Positions 33,360 to 42,847 of a stretch of 64,000 bases of DNA are shown piece by piece. Every line of letters begins with the position of its first letter. The first letter of the stretch is position 1. The translations under genes and the position numbers were made by a program. The DNA comes from Alcaligenaceae bacterium CGII-47 (GTDB lineage: Bacteria; Pseudomonadota; Gammaproteobacteria; Burkholderiales; Burkholderiaceae_B), in the NCBI GenBank assembly GCA_019166125.1, contig JAHTBO010000004.1, forward strand, positions 2,115 through 66,114, written 5' to 3'. The notes beneath the pieces are model-generated. The model made no database searches and was not told the DNA's origin. It worked only from the letters and a program-made list of their open reading frames with translations.

Positions 33360-34130
33360 ATGACTCCAGGTTTTATCGGCACCGGCATCATCACCGAGGC
33401 GATTGTCACAGGCGCCTTGCGCGCGCACGACACCATCAGAAAAATCACCATCTCCCCCAGGGGCGCTGCTATCGCAGCGCGGCTGGCCCAAGCCTCTCCT
33501 CTCGTAAAAATTGCGGCTGACAATCAGGCGGTGATCGACGAATCCGACGTCGTTTTTCTGGCGATCCGTCCGCAGATTGCGGAGGAGGTGATCAGGTCAT
33601 TGAAATTCTCCAAGAGCCAGCGTGTCGTGAGCCTGATCGCCGCAGTTCAGATCGAGACGCTCGCGAGCTGGATCGATGCGGAGGTCACCATCACGCGGGC
33701 GATTCCATTGCCTTTCGTTGCGGATCTGCAGGGTGTGACAGCGATCTATCCGCCCAGTCGCGAGGTGACTGCATTTTTTGCACCGCTAGGCGCCGTATTG
33801 GAGGCGCAGACCCTAGAGGAGTTCGACCTGTTTGGCGTTGCCAGCGCTCTGATGGGCTCGTACTTTGGCATCATGGAGACGACCGCGCGCTGGTTCGAGC
33901 GGCAGGGTATGCCGTATGACAGTGCCAGAGCTTACCTCGGGCCGATTTTTCTGAGCCTGTCTCAGGCGGCGGTGCAAGAGCCGGTAGTGCCTTTTAAGTC
34001 CTTGCGATCAGCATTCTCCACCAAAGGCGGCCTCAACGAGCAGATGTTCGAGGTATTTGATCGTAGCGGCGGCATGGCGGCACTGACGCAAGCCTTGGAT
34101 CAGGTGCTGGCGCGGGTGAGGGCGAGATAG
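33360..34130 (+). CDS. Pyrroline-5-carboxylate reductase-like protein
   Basis: A 256-residue ProC-family protein. The Rossmann motif FIGTGIITEAIV starts at residue 5, then VVFLAIRPQIAEEV and ITRAIPLPFVADLQGVTAIYPP follow the ProC pattern. The C-terminal dimer helices contain FSTKGGLNEQMFEVF, similar to the ProC SPGGTT...LE region but divergent. It starts after a good AGGGAGG site. Because the signature around the active site differs from canonical ProC, the imine substrate may not be pyrroline-5-carboxylate. Confidence 0.78.
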   Translation: MTPGFIGTGIITEAIVTGALRAHDTIRKITISPRGAAIAARLAQASPLVKIAADNQAVIDESDVVFLAIRPQIAEEVIRSLKFSKSQRVVSLIAAVQIETLASWIDAEVTITRAIPLPFVADLQGVTAIYPPSREVTAFFAPLGAVLEAQTLEEFDLFGVASALMGSYFGIMETTARWFERQGMPYDSARAYLGPIFLSLSQAAVQEPVVPFKSLRSAFSTKGGLNEQMFEVFDRSGGMAALTQALDQVLARVRAR

Positions 34131-34347
34131 AGTCGCGGGCCTTTCGTTGCTGGGCGTGTTGCGTGTTTATCTACAAAACATGATATTTTGCAGCATATGT
34201 AACTATTATAAAGATGAAAAATAGCATAGGTACTAATCCTAATATGTGTTTGGTAGTCAGTTATGTAGTATCTGCTCTGATGATGGGCAGTTGAGCGTTG
34301 AGCTTGGCGTTTCGGCTCCCTGACCTAGATCACTCAGGAGCGATACT

Positions 34348-34866
34348 TTGACCACACGTACTACGCCACAGGCGAAGAATGGATCTAACGACCGACACAA
34401 GCGTGATCTGGACGCGATCGACAAAAAAATATTGACACTGCTTCAGCAAGATGGCCGTGCTACGAATCAGTGGTTGGCCAAGCAGATAGATCTGAGCCCG
34501 ACGCCCTGCCTGGAGCGTGTCCGTCGACTTGAGCATGAAGGGTTCATCCAGGGCTATCGCGCTGTGGTGGCTCCGGACGCGGTGGGCTATCCCATGCTGA
34601 TATTTGCGCTCATATCGTTTGATCGGGCAATTGACGGGGTATACGAAAAGTTTCGAGCCGGTATTTCGCAGATCAAGGAGATCGTTGAGTGTTACATGAT
34701 CACTGGCGATGTCGATTTCGTCATGAAGATCAGGACTGCGGATATCAGCGCCTTTAGGGAGTTGCTCGAAGAAAAAATCTTGAAATTACCGGGTGTCCGG
34801 ATTACTCACTCTTATGTCGTCATGCATGAAGCAAAAGTTGGCGGCACGGTTCCAATTGCCGACTGA
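34348..34866 (+). CDS. Lrp/AsnC-family transcriptional regulator
   Basis: A 172-residue Lrp-type protein. The helix-turn-helix is at about residues 23-70 (LDAIDKKILTLLQQDGRATNQWLAKQIDLSPTPCLERVRRLE). The C-terminal RAM ligand domain includes VECYMITGDVDFVMKIRTADI and LPGVRITHSYVVM. I place the start at a TTG (34348) because AGGAG ends 7 bases before it and no ATG precedes the DNA-binding domain. It lies 50 bp upstream of the peptide-type ABC/aminotransferase operon on the same strand, and is its likely amino-acid-responsive regulator. Confidence 0.9.
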   Translation: MTTRTTPQAKNGSNDRHKRDLDAIDKKILTLLQQDGRATNQWLAKQIDLSPTPCLERVRRLEHEGFIQGYRAVVAPDAVGYPMLIFALISFDRAIDGVYEKFRAGISQIKEIVECYMITGDVDFVMKIRTADISAFRELLEEKILKLPGVRITHSYVVMHEAKVGGTVPIAD

Positions 34867-34916
34867 TTTGCCAAAAATTATCGGTATGGCGAGATTAAGA
34901 GGAGCGACATAGTCAG

Positions 34917-35858
34917 ATGCTATTTTTCATTTTGAGACGTTTGCTTGCAACGGCACCCACCATGGTGATGGTCACTGTTGTGGTCTTTGCCATTCTTCGA
35001 CTGACGCCGGGGGATCCAGCCGCCATCATTGCCGGGGATATGGCCACGGCGGAGCAACTGGAGATAATCCGCCATCAGATGGGATTGGATAGTCCGATTT
35101 ATATCCAGTTCTTTCATTGGCTCTTACTGCTCTCCCAGGGCAATCTTGGCGTCTCGCTCATCTCCGGCGTATCAGTCACTGAAATGATCGCCAACAGAAT
35201 AGGGCCTACCGTCTCGGTTTGTATCGCAACCATTATGTTGAGCGTCATTGTCGCGGTCCCTATGGGCATCATTGCGGCCTGGCGTCAGGGCAGGCTTTTA
35301 GACCGCATTGTGATGGCGTTTTCCGTGCTCGGATTTTCGGTCCCGGCCTTCGTCGTCGCGTACGTCCTGATCTTCGTATTTGCCATCCACCTGCAGTGGT
35401 TGCCGGTACAGGGTTACAAACCTCTTGCCGACGGCTTGTGGCCTTACCTTCAGCGCCTGGTGCTACCCACGATTACGCTCAGTACGGTGTATATCGCCTT
35501 GATCGCACGCATTGCCCGAACCAGCGTGATCGAAGTGATGAACGAAGACTACATTCGCACCGCCAGAGCCAAGGGGCTGCGAGAACGCACTGTCGTGATG
35601 AGGCATGCGCTGCGCAATGCGGCCGTACCTATTGTGACCATCATTGGTATCGGCGTCAGCATGTTGATCGGCGGTGTCGTAGTGACTGAATCGGTTTTTA
35701 ACCTGCCTGGCTTAGGGCGTCTGGTGGTCGAGGCGGTGCTGGCTCGTGATTATCCTGTCATTCAGGGACTGATCCTGCTTTTTTCTTTCATCTATATCTT
35801 GATAAATCTGGCCGTGGACGTCCTGTATTCCGTATTCGATCCTCGTATCAGATATTGA
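34917..35858 (+). CDS. Dipeptide-type ABC transporter permease (DppB-like)
   Basis: A 313-residue inner-membrane permease. FFILRRLLATAPTMVMVTVVVFAILRLTPGDPA is the typical DppB N-terminus. The cytoplasmic EAA loop is DYIRTARAKGLRERTVVMRHALRNAAVPIVT, and VTESVFNLPGLGRLVVEAVLARDYPVIQG closes the family pattern. First structural gene of a transporter/catabolic operon following the Lrp-type regulator. The stop overlaps the start region of the next permease. Confidence 0.93.
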   Translation: MLFFILRRLLATAPTMVMVTVVVFAILRLTPGDPAAIIAGDMATAEQLEIIRHQMGLDSPIYIQFFHWLLLLSQGNLGVSLISGVSVTEMIANRIGPTVSVCIATIMLSVIVAVPMGIIAAWRQGRLLDRIVMAFSVLGFSVPAFVVAYVLIFVFAIHLQWLPVQGYKPLADGLWPYLQRLVLPTITLSTVYIALIARIARTSVIEVMNEDYIRTARAKGLRERTVVMRHALRNAAVPIVTIIGIGVSMLIGGVVVTESVFNLPGLGRLVVEAVLARDYPVIQGLILLFSFIYILINLAVDVLYSVFDPRIRY

Positions 35859-35866
35859 GGATGAGC

Positions 35867-36793
35867 ATGATGAAGACTGATGATCCAACGAAATGTCCAG
35901 AAGGAATCGTGCAGATGGCGACAGTGGAAAAAGCTGCATCTCAGGCTTTGGCATCTCCCGTATTTATCCAGATCCGGCAGACATTCGGTAGTGGCCCGGC
36001 CTTGACCGCGCTATGGGTATTGATTGCGATCAGTGTCATTGCCCTGTGCGCGCCGTTGCTGGGCACATCCGACCCGGTCGCGATCGATCCCTCGCAACGC
36101 TTGGCATCGTTCTCCATGGAACACTGGTTTGGAACGGATGCATTTGGTCGCGATGTGTACTCCCGAGTCATTTATGGCGCCAGAGTATCGATGGTCGTGG
36201 GTGTAGGCGCAGCGTTTATTGGCGTGACATTCGGGATGCTCGTGGGTGTGATCGTGGGCTATTTTCCGTTGATCGACGCCGTGGTCATGCGGGTCATGGA
36301 TGGCGTTATGGCCATTCCTGGCATTCTTCTCGCGATTGCATTGGTTTCACTTAACGGCGCGAGTCTGATGACCGTCATGGTGGCGATCACAATCCCTGAA
36401 ATACCACGTGTTGTGCGTCTGGTACGAGGGGTCATCATGACGGTCAAAAATGAACCTTATGTCGAAGCGGCAATCTCGCTTGGGACAAACGTACCCGCCT
36501 TGCTCTGGCGTCACCTCGTTCCCTCCTCTACCGCACCGTTGATCGTTCAAGGTACATATATCTTCGCGTCCGCAATTTTGACCGAGGCGATTCTGAGTTT
36601 TCTGGGTGTTGGCCTACCTCCAGAGACATCCTCGTGGGGAAACATCATGGCCGAAGGGCGCATGTACTTTCAGCTCAGTCCCGGGCTGATACTTTACCCA
36701 GGCATATTCTTGTCTCTTACGGTATTGAGCGTCAACGTTATTGGGGATGCCATGCGTGACGCCCTGGATCCCAAAATGGCCAGGAGGCTCTGA
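35867..36793 (+). CDS. Dipeptide-type ABC transporter permease (DppC-like)
   Basis: A roughly 308-residue second permease: N-terminal cytoplasmic segment, PALTALWVLIAISVIALCAPLLG, HWFGTDAFGRDVYSRVIYGARVSMVVG and the ATPase-contact loop EPYVEAAISLGTNVPALLWRHLVPS. Several starts are possible. The ATG at 35867 fits GAGG just after the previous stop; a downstream ATG at 35915 follows GAAGGA and is almost equally good. It pairs with the DppB-like protein as a heterodimer. Confidence 0.9.
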   Translation: MMKTDDPTKCPEGIVQMATVEKAASQALASPVFIQIRQTFGSGPALTALWVLIAISVIALCAPLLGTSDPVAIDPSQRLASFSMEHWFGTDAFGRDVYSRVIYGARVSMVVGVGAAFIGVTFGMLVGVIVGYFPLIDAVVMRVMDGVMAIPGILLAIALVSLNGASLMTVMVAITIPEIPRVVRLVRGVIMTVKNEPYVEAAISLGTNVPALLWRHLVPSSTAPLIVQGTYIFASAILTEAILSFLGVGLPPETSSWGNIMAEGRMYFQLSPGLILYPGIFLSLTVLSVNVIGDAMRDALDPKMARRL

Positions 36794-36795
36794 GT

Positions 36796-38535
36796 ATGCC
36801 GTCAATCACTCCTGTGCCCACTGAGCTCGGTATCGATAACGCGCCTCCAGTCCTCTCGATCAGCAGCCTGTCCGTACATGCGGTAGATCCTCAGGCGAAT
36901 GTGCCGGTACTGACCGATATATCGTTTCAGGTGAGGGCGGGTGAAATTGTCTGTATCGTCGGTGAATCCGGTTCCGGTAAGTCCGTCACCTCGCTCGCGG
37001 TCATGGGACTGCTTCCCCGCCGGGAGCTCGTGGCCAGCGCCGGCCAGATCCTCGTGAATGGTGAGGATACCCTGAGCGCAAGCGCGAACCGATTGCGTCA
37101 GATGCGGGCTACGCAAATGGCGATGGTCTTCCAGGAGCCTATGACCGCACTGAATCCTGTGGAAACGGTGGGGTTTCAGATTGAAGAGGTTCTGCGTCTG
37201 CACACCGGACTCAATCGCACGGAGCGTCATCGCAAGGTCCTCGATATGCTCAGCTCGGTGCACCTTCCTGATGTGGATCGTATATATGACGCGTATCCAC
37301 ATGAGCTCTCCGGGGGGCAGCGCCAGCGTATTGTTATCGCAATGGCGCTGATCCTGAAGCCTAAGTTGCTCATTGCTGACGAGCCGACCACCGCCCTGGA
37401 TGTCACCACCCAAAAGCAGATACTCTCGCTTATTCGGGAGCTGCAGCAAAAGCAGAATACCGCGGTGTTGTTCATTACGCATGATTTTGGCGTTGTGGCT
37501 GAAATTGCGGATCGCATTATTGTGATGTATCGCGGAAAAGTCATAGAGGTCGGTAATCGCGATGATATCCTCGCCCGTCCCGTCGAGCCCTATACGCGGA
37601 AACTTGTGACATCGGTGCCTAGCCTGGTGCCTGTCAAGCTGGAGGCCTCGAAGAAAAAAAATATTCTCGATGTGGTTTCGCTCAGCAAGGTGTACACCCA
37701 GAAAAAGATGTTCGGGCGGGATACATCCGTGGCGGCGGCATCGGACGTCAGCTTGTCTTTGGGCCGTGCAGAGATCGCTGGGATAGTGGGCGAGTCAGGT
37801 TCTGGAAAGTCCACTGTGGCGCGTTGCATCGTTCGCTTGATTCAGCCGACATCAGGCTCGGTTTGTATTGACGGTGTGGATGTCTCGCGTCAAACAGGCC
37901 GTCAACTGAGCTTGTGGCGGCGGCGCGTACAGGTCGTTTTTCAGGATCCCTACAGGTCGCTCAATCCGCGGATGCGTATCGGTGATTCGGTGATTGAGGG
38001 GCTCACGAATTTCGGGATGCGCCGGGCCGAAGCCATGGAAAAGGCTCGGGATTTATTGAAGGTTGTCGGGCTGGATGCCGAGGTGTTGCAGAGATATCCG
38101 CATCAATTTTCAGGGGGCCAGCGCCAACGCATATGCATTGCGCGGGCGTTATCGCTGGAGCCTGAAGTGCTGGTTGCGGATGAAGCGGTGTCGGCTTTGG
38201 ATGTATCCGTACAGGCGCAGGTTCTGCAGCTACTACGTGAAATACGCGAGCGTACCGGTATTGCCATTCTGTTTATCACCCATGATCTTCGTGTGGCGGC
38301 ACAGATTTGCGACACCATTGTTGTCATGCAAAAAGGGCGGATCGTAGAATCGGGGTCGGCTGTTGAGGTCCTGACCAACCCTCGAGAAGCCTATACGCGG
38401 GCGCTCATTTCGGCGGCCCCCGGGCGCAATTGGGATTTTCAGAATTTGCGACCGCTTGATGCCGCTTCGCTGCAGCCTATCGCTGATCCAATTGAACTGG
38501 GACGGGAGGAGATAAAAATCGATATTCCCAGTTAA
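36796..38535 (+). CDS. Fused double ATP-binding protein of a dipeptide-type ABC transporter (DppD-DppF fusion)
   Basis: A 579-residue ATPase with two complete nucleotide-binding domains. The first (about 20-285) has GESGSGKSV, LSGGQRQR and LLIADEPTTALD. The second (about 300-560) has GESGSGKST, FSGGQRQR and VLVADEAVSALD. Each is followed by the oligopeptide-type C-terminal segment (EPYTRKLVTSVP, EAYTRALISAAPG). Such GsiA-like fusions replace separate DppD and DppF. In the second Walker B the catalytic Glu is followed by Ala (DEAVSALD) as in many DppF-type domains. It follows the permeases by 2 bp. Confidence 0.93.
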   Translation: MPSITPVPTELGIDNAPPVLSISSLSVHAVDPQANVPVLTDISFQVRAGEIVCIVGESGSGKSVTSLAVMGLLPRRELVASAGQILVNGEDTLSASANRLRQMRATQMAMVFQEPMTALNPVETVGFQIEEVLRLHTGLNRTERHRKVLDMLSSVHLPDVDRIYDAYPHELSGGQRQRIVIAMALILKPKLLIADEPTTALDVTTQKQILSLIRELQQKQNTAVLFITHDFGVVAEIADRIIVMYRGKVIEVGNRDDILARPVEPYTRKLVTSVPSLVPVKLEASKKKNILDVVSLSKVYTQKKMFGRDTSVAAASDVSLSLGRAEIAGIVGESGSGKSTVARCIVRLIQPTSGSVCIDGVDVSRQTGRQLSLWRRRVQVVFQDPYRSLNPRMRIGDSVIEGLTNFGMRRAEAMEKARDLLKVVGLDAEVLQRYPHQFSGGQRQRICIARALSLEPEVLVADEAVSALDVSVQAQVLQLLREIRERTGIAILFITHDLRVAAQICDTIVVMQKGRIVESGSAVEVLTNPREAYTRALISAAPGRNWDFQNLRPLDAASLQPIADPIELGREEIKIDIPS

Positions 38536-38624
38536 ACAGATTCATCTAGTACACGACTCACAATCTATATTTTCCAGTTGAGCGAGGGCGCTGACTGTTC
38601 GCTTGAAATTTTGAGGAGATTTGC

Positions 38625-40223
38625 ATGTCTGTATATATCCCCATAAGCATCGTGAAAATGATGCGGTCGATTTACCTGGCAGTACCTGTTTCGGCAGTGT
38701 TGTTGGCCGCAGCACCTGCTCAGTCGCAAACAGTCACGGCGGTGATGCAGTCGGGCTTGAGGCTGTTGGACCCTGCCATTACGACCGTCAGCATGACGAC
38801 CTATCACGGTTACATGATCTATGACACGCTGGTGTCGTTGGATTCAAACTATAAGGTTCAACCTCAAATGGCCGATTGGAAGGAATCGGCTGATGGGAAA
38901 ACCTATACGTTTACCTTGCGCGACGGATTGAAATGGCACGATGGCGCCAAGGTGACTTCCGAGGACTGTATCGCATCGATAAAACGTTGGGCTGAACAAG
39001 ACAAGATGGGGCAGATGCTGATGCCCATGGTGTCGGAAATGAAGGCGCTGGATGACAAAAACTTCGAAATCATCCTGAAGGAGCCAACGCCTTTGGTTCT
39101 GCAGGGCTTATCGAAGATCGGAGGGCCGGTCCCGGTCATGATGCCCAAGCGTATGGCCCAAACTCCGTCCACAGAGGCAGTCAAGGAACATATCGGTTCA
39201 GGTCCGTTCAAGTTTATTGCAAGCGAATTTAGACCGAATACAAAAGTCGTATATGAGAAAAATACAGACTACGTTCCTCGTTCAGAGCCATCGAGCTGGA
39301 CTGCGGGCGGGAAGGTCGTGAATGTCGATCGGGTGGAGTGGATCACCATGCCCGATCAGATGACGGCGGTCAACGCACTGTTGAACGAGGAGATCGATTA
39401 CGTAGAAGTCATGCCCTTTGATTTGCTGCCTATGGTGGAAAAAAGCAAAGATGTTCAACTCGCCTTGATCGGCAAGTTGGGCTACCAAACTGTATATAGG
39501 TTCAACTTCACTCATCCTCCATTCGATAACAAGCTGCTGCGCCAAGCTGCGATGTACGCTGTCGGTCAAGAAGATGTCATGAAGGCGGTTGTGGGTGATC
39601 CTAAGTACTACCAGACATGCGCGGCCGTATTCGGTTGTGGTGGGCCGTTTGAATATACAACGGGTACGGAGTGGATCGTCAAACCGGATATAGAGAAAGC
39701 CCAGGCGTTACTCAAAGAGGCTAAATATGATGGTGCCCCGGTGGTACTGCTTCATGCGACCGATAATCCGAATCTCTCAGCTCAGCCGATAGTCATCGCT
39801 CAGGCGCTGCGAAAAGCAGGGTTCAAGGTCGAGATGCAATCGATGGATTGGCAGACGCTTGCATCGCGACGTACCAGCAACAAGTCCGTAGGCGAGGGCG
39901 GGTGGAGCATGTTCGTAACCAATTGGCCGCTTACAGATATGTTGGATCCTTTGCGTTACCCCGCAGTTGCCGCGAATGGAGCCAGGGCATGGTTCGGATG
40001 GCCGGATAACCCTCAAATAGAGCAATTCCGAGAGCAGTTCGCACGCACGGGTGACCTCGCTGAGCAGAAGGCATTGACACAAAAAATTCAGGAAACGGTA
40101 TTGGATGAAGGGGTGATTGTTCCTCTTGGGCAGTATCAGGTGCCGTCTGCTTACAGCAAGAAACTGACGGATGTCATCGAGGCGCCGGTCGCTCTATTTT
40201 GGGGCGCCAAGAAGGCAAAGTAG
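38625..40223 (+). CDS. Dipeptide-type ABC transporter substrate-binding protein
   Basis: A 532-residue SBP family 5 protein. The hydrophobic signal segment (RSIYLAVPVSAVLLAAAPAQS) ends before QTVTAVMQSGLRLLDPA, then YDTLVSLDSNYKVQPQMADWKES, FTLRDGLKWHDGAKVTSEDC, SGPFKF and a C-terminal EGVIVPLGQYQVPSAYSKKL as in peptide/nickel-binding proteins. The ATG at 38625 has a GAGGAG site; an alternative ATG 12 codons in would give a shorter, more classical signal peptide. Unlike most Dpp systems the binding-protein gene comes after the ATPase. A stable hairpin lies just downstream. Confidence 0.9.
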   Translation: MSVYIPISIVKMMRSIYLAVPVSAVLLAAAPAQSQTVTAVMQSGLRLLDPAITTVSMTTYHGYMIYDTLVSLDSNYKVQPQMADWKESADGKTYTFTLRDGLKWHDGAKVTSEDCIASIKRWAEQDKMGQMLMPMVSEMKALDDKNFEIILKEPTPLVLQGLSKIGGPVPVMMPKRMAQTPSTEAVKEHIGSGPFKFIASEFRPNTKVVYEKNTDYVPRSEPSSWTAGGKVVNVDRVEWITMPDQMTAVNALLNEEIDYVEVMPFDLLPMVEKSKDVQLALIGKLGYQTVYRFNFTHPPFDNKLLRQAAMYAVGQEDVMKAVVGDPKYYQTCAAVFGCGGPFEYTTGTEWIVKPDIEKAQALLKEAKYDGAPVVLLHATDNPNLSAQPIVIAQALRKAGFKVEMQSMDWQTLASRRTSNKSVGEGGWSMFVTNWPLTDMLDPLRYPAVAANGARAWFGWPDNPQIEQFREQFARTGDLAEQKALTQKIQETVLDEGVIVPLGQYQVPSAYSKKLTDVIEAPVALFWGAKKAK

Positions 40224-40261
40224 CCGCACCCCGCGCATTTCGTCGAGGTGGGGCCAAACGT

Positions 40262-40296
40262 CCCGCCGATGTGCTGGCCTCCACCATATCGGCGGG
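40262..40296 (+). terminator. Hairpin between the binding-protein gene and the aminotransferase gene
   Basis: CCCGCCGAT (40262-40270) and ATCGGCGGG (40288-40296) form a perfect 9-bp stem with a 17-base loop, 40 bp after the binding-protein stop. No T-run follows (ATCTTCTATG), so it is more likely an attenuator or mRNA 3'-end stabiliser than a strong terminator. It would raise binding-protein levels over downstream enzymes. Confidence 0.5.
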
Positions 40297-40322
40297 ATCT
40301 TCTATGTCCGTGGAGACATTCT

Positions 40323-41261
40323 ATGTCCGGAGAAGCTACAGTTACTATGCCAAACTCAGATTACAACCCAGCGGTCCATGCGAATTTAAGTAATGGTGTC
40401 GGCTTTATTGAAGGGGAAATCGTCCCGATATCTGAGGCAAAGATTCCCATACTCGATTGGGGCTTTCTTCATTCTGATGCCACTTACGACGTTGTTCATG
40501 TTTGGAACAACCGATTTTTTCGCATTGAAGATCACCTTGATCGTTTCATGAACAGCATGGAAAAGCTGAATATGGCAATCGATTTTGATCGTGGCCAGAT
40601 CAGGGAAATCCTGGCCAGGTGCGTCAAGGCGTCAGGGCTGAAGGATGCCTATGTAGAGATGATTTGCACCCGCGGGGTTCCTGCGGCCAACTCACGCGAT
40701 CCTCGGCGTTGCAAGAATAGATTTTATGCCTTCGTGGTCCCGTTCTCTTGGGTTGCCACGAGGCAAGATCAAGACAGAGGTGTTCGATTGCATATCAGTT
40801 CGGTGCAAAGAATTGCCCCGCAATCGGTCGATCCAACCATAAAAAATTACCATTGGCTCGATCTGGTGAGGGGGCAATATGACGCCTATGCCGAGGGGGC
40901 GGATTTGGCCGTGCTCTCCGATATGCACGGAAACGTCGTTGAGGGCGCCGGCTTCAACATATTTGCGGTGACCGGCAAGACGGTGGTTACACCGAGCAAG
41001 GGCGTTCTGAAGGGAATCACCCGCAAGACCGCGATGGAGCTCTCTGAGCAAATCGGCCTTGAAGTCCATGAGCGTGATGTGCCCGCAGCCGAGTTGCTCA
41101 GCGCTGACGAGGTATTCATTACCAGCACTGCAGGTGGAATCATGCCGATAAAGTTTGTCAATGAGCAGCTTATCGGAAATGGGCTGGCCGAGAACACTGT
41201 GCGGCTAAGGGAGTTGTATTGGGAGGCGCATCAGGACCCTGTGCTTAGCCAGCCTGTCTAG
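40323..41261 (+). CDS. Class IV aminotransferase (D-amino-acid/branched-chain aminotransferase type)
   Basis: A fold-type IV PLP enzyme of about 312 residues. NGVGFIEGEIVPISEAKIPILDWGFLHSDATYDVVHVWNN is the typical start, FRIEDHLDRFMNSMEKL follows, TIKNYHWLDLVRGQYDA carries the PLP lysine, and NVVEGAGFNIFAV plus KGVLKGITRKTAMEL bind the cofactor phosphate. The start at 40323 follows GTGGAG; an ATG at 40347 is also possible. It could process D-amino acids, branched-chain amino acids or amines released from the imported compound. Part of the operon with M81 hydrolase, C-N hydrolase and HisD-like genes. Confidence 0.88.
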   Translation: MSGEATVTMPNSDYNPAVHANLSNGVGFIEGEIVPISEAKIPILDWGFLHSDATYDVVHVWNNRFFRIEDHLDRFMNSMEKLNMAIDFDRGQIREILARCVKASGLKDAYVEMICTRGVPAANSRDPRRCKNRFYAFVVPFSWVATRQDQDRGVRLHISSVQRIAPQSVDPTIKNYHWLDLVRGQYDAYAEGADLAVLSDMHGNVVEGAGFNIFAVTGKTVVTPSKGVLKGITRKTAMELSEQIGLEVHERDVPAAELLSADEVFITSTAGGIMPIKFVNEQLIGNGLAENTVRLRELYWEAHQDPVLSQPV

Positions 41262-41321
41262 GGATGATTTTGATCGCTGCGATGCAATATATCGGTGGCT
41301 TATGCAGCTAAGGAGAGATAG

Positions 41322-42803
41322 ATGAGAATTGCCGTTGGCGCCTTATTGTTCGAAGGCAATACCTTTTCCTTGTCGAGAACGACAATACAGGATTTTCAGA
41401 GTCATTATTTCTTTGAGGGAGAGGATTTCATCAGCTCACTAAGAGGGGGTGAAATAGAAGTCTCTGGTGCCATCTCTGTGCTCGATGCCGTTGGAGCTGA
41501 GATCGTGCCGTTGATCGCTACCCACGGGGGGTGTGGTGGGACGGTAATGCGCGCGTGCTTCGATGAGCTCAAAAACCGTCTGCTGGCGCGTTTGGACTGT
41601 GGAGCTCTAGATGGTGTTTTCCTCGCGCTGCACGGCGCAATGATATGTGAGGGGACGGAAAACGCCGAAGTAGAGTTATTAGAAGCGGTACGAGAGAAAG
41701 TGGGCAGCGTTCCGATTGTGATCACCTGCGACCTGCATGCGCACATCACACCCAAGATGATTTCGCTTTGCGATGCCATCGTCGGATATGAACACTATCC
41801 TCATGATGATGTATTTGAAACCGGCGTGCGCGGCGCAGGTTTACTGGTCAAAGCAGTGTCTGGCTCAGTCAAGCTCAGTATGCAGATGAAAAAGCTGGCA
41901 ATGCTCGTGACCCCAACCATGGCCGGCACTCGCGCCGATACGCCGATGCGCGAGGCCTATAAGGCCTGTCGGGCTCTGGAGTCCTTGCCCGGTATTTTGG
42001 CTGTGAGCTATTTTCCGTCCACGCCTTGGGCTGAAAGGCCTGATGGCGGTACAGCTTTTGTGTTGGTCTCAGATGGCAGGCATGCCTTGCAAGATCTCAT
42101 ATTTGAGCGTCTATGTGGCGATTTATGGAATGAGCGCGCGCGCTTCTTGCCTCAGCTGACAACCATTGACGATGCGTTGCAGGAAGGCAAGAAAATAGAT
42201 GCAGGCCCGATAATACTGAGTGAAATGTCCGATGCGGTAGGGGCGGGCGCTGCGGGAGATAGTGCTTATCTGCTGCAAAAATACATGACCTCAGGCCTGA
42301 CCGAGTCGTTCTTGGTGCAGATTGTCGATGCGGGTGTGGTCGATCTTGCCAGGGCTCGCGGCGTCGGGGCGCATATCGATTGCCAGTTGGGCAATAAGGT
42401 CGAGAATCGGCATGGGGCTCCGGTGTCATTCTCGGCTGAGGTGCTTGGTTTTCACGACGGGGCGTTTATCTATTCGGGTGGCCCCATGGCAGGCACGTCT
42501 TCAACGGTTGGCGCGGCTGTCGTACTGCGCCATAAAAACATTGTGGTGCTGGTCACCAGCAGACCGGCTTATGAGTATGCCGACGAACAGTATGCGGCCG
42601 CGGGTATTGATGTCAGGGGATTTAAGTTTGTCGTGGTTAAGAACCCGATGAACTATCGGCAGGCTTACTCCTGGGCGCCACGACTCTATGCGCTCGACAC
42701 CCCAGGGGCGGGGCGTGCGGATCTTACCAAGCTCGAGTGGCGCCAGTGTGTGCGTCCATTCTATCCACTTGATGACAGCGTGACGCCCATCTATCGGGAC
42801 TGA
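41322..42803 (+). CDS. M81 family metallopeptidase (MlrC-like)
   Basis: A 493-residue member of the M81/MlrC family. MRIAVGALLFEGNTFSLS and THGGCGGTV open the protein. The zinc-site motif is TCDLHAHITPKM followed by GYEHYPHDDVFETG, giving Asp, His and His ligands. The second half has ILSEMSDAVGAGAAGDSAYLL, GPMAGTSSTVGAAVVL and a C-terminal KNPMNYRQAYSWAPRLYALDTPG. MlrC cleaves linear peptides from microcystin, but most homologues act on unknown small amides and sit with peptide-type ABC transporters, as here. It starts after AAGGAGAG. Confidence 0.9.
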   Translation: MRIAVGALLFEGNTFSLSRTTIQDFQSHYFFEGEDFISSLRGGEIEVSGAISVLDAVGAEIVPLIATHGGCGGTVMRACFDELKNRLLARLDCGALDGVFLALHGAMICEGTENAEVELLEAVREKVGSVPIVITCDLHAHITPKMISLCDAIVGYEHYPHDDVFETGVRGAGLLVKAVSGSVKLSMQMKKLAMLVTPTMAGTRADTPMREAYKACRALESLPGILAVSYFPSTPWAERPDGGTAFVLVSDGRHALQDLIFERLCGDLWNERARFLPQLTTIDDALQEGKKIDAGPIILSEMSDAVGAGAAGDSAYLLQKYMTSGLTESFLVQIVDAGVVDLARARGVGAHIDCQLGNKVENRHGAPVSFSAEVLGFHDGAFIYSGGPMAGTSSTVGAAVVLRHKNIVVLVTSRPAYEYADEQYAAAGIDVRGFKFVVVKNPMNYRQAYSWAPRLYALDTPGAGRADLTKLEWRQCVRPFYPLDDSVTPIYRD

Positions 42804-42847
42804 GCACGGGTGGGGGCGTAGATTTATTTACTTTGGAGGAGAAGACC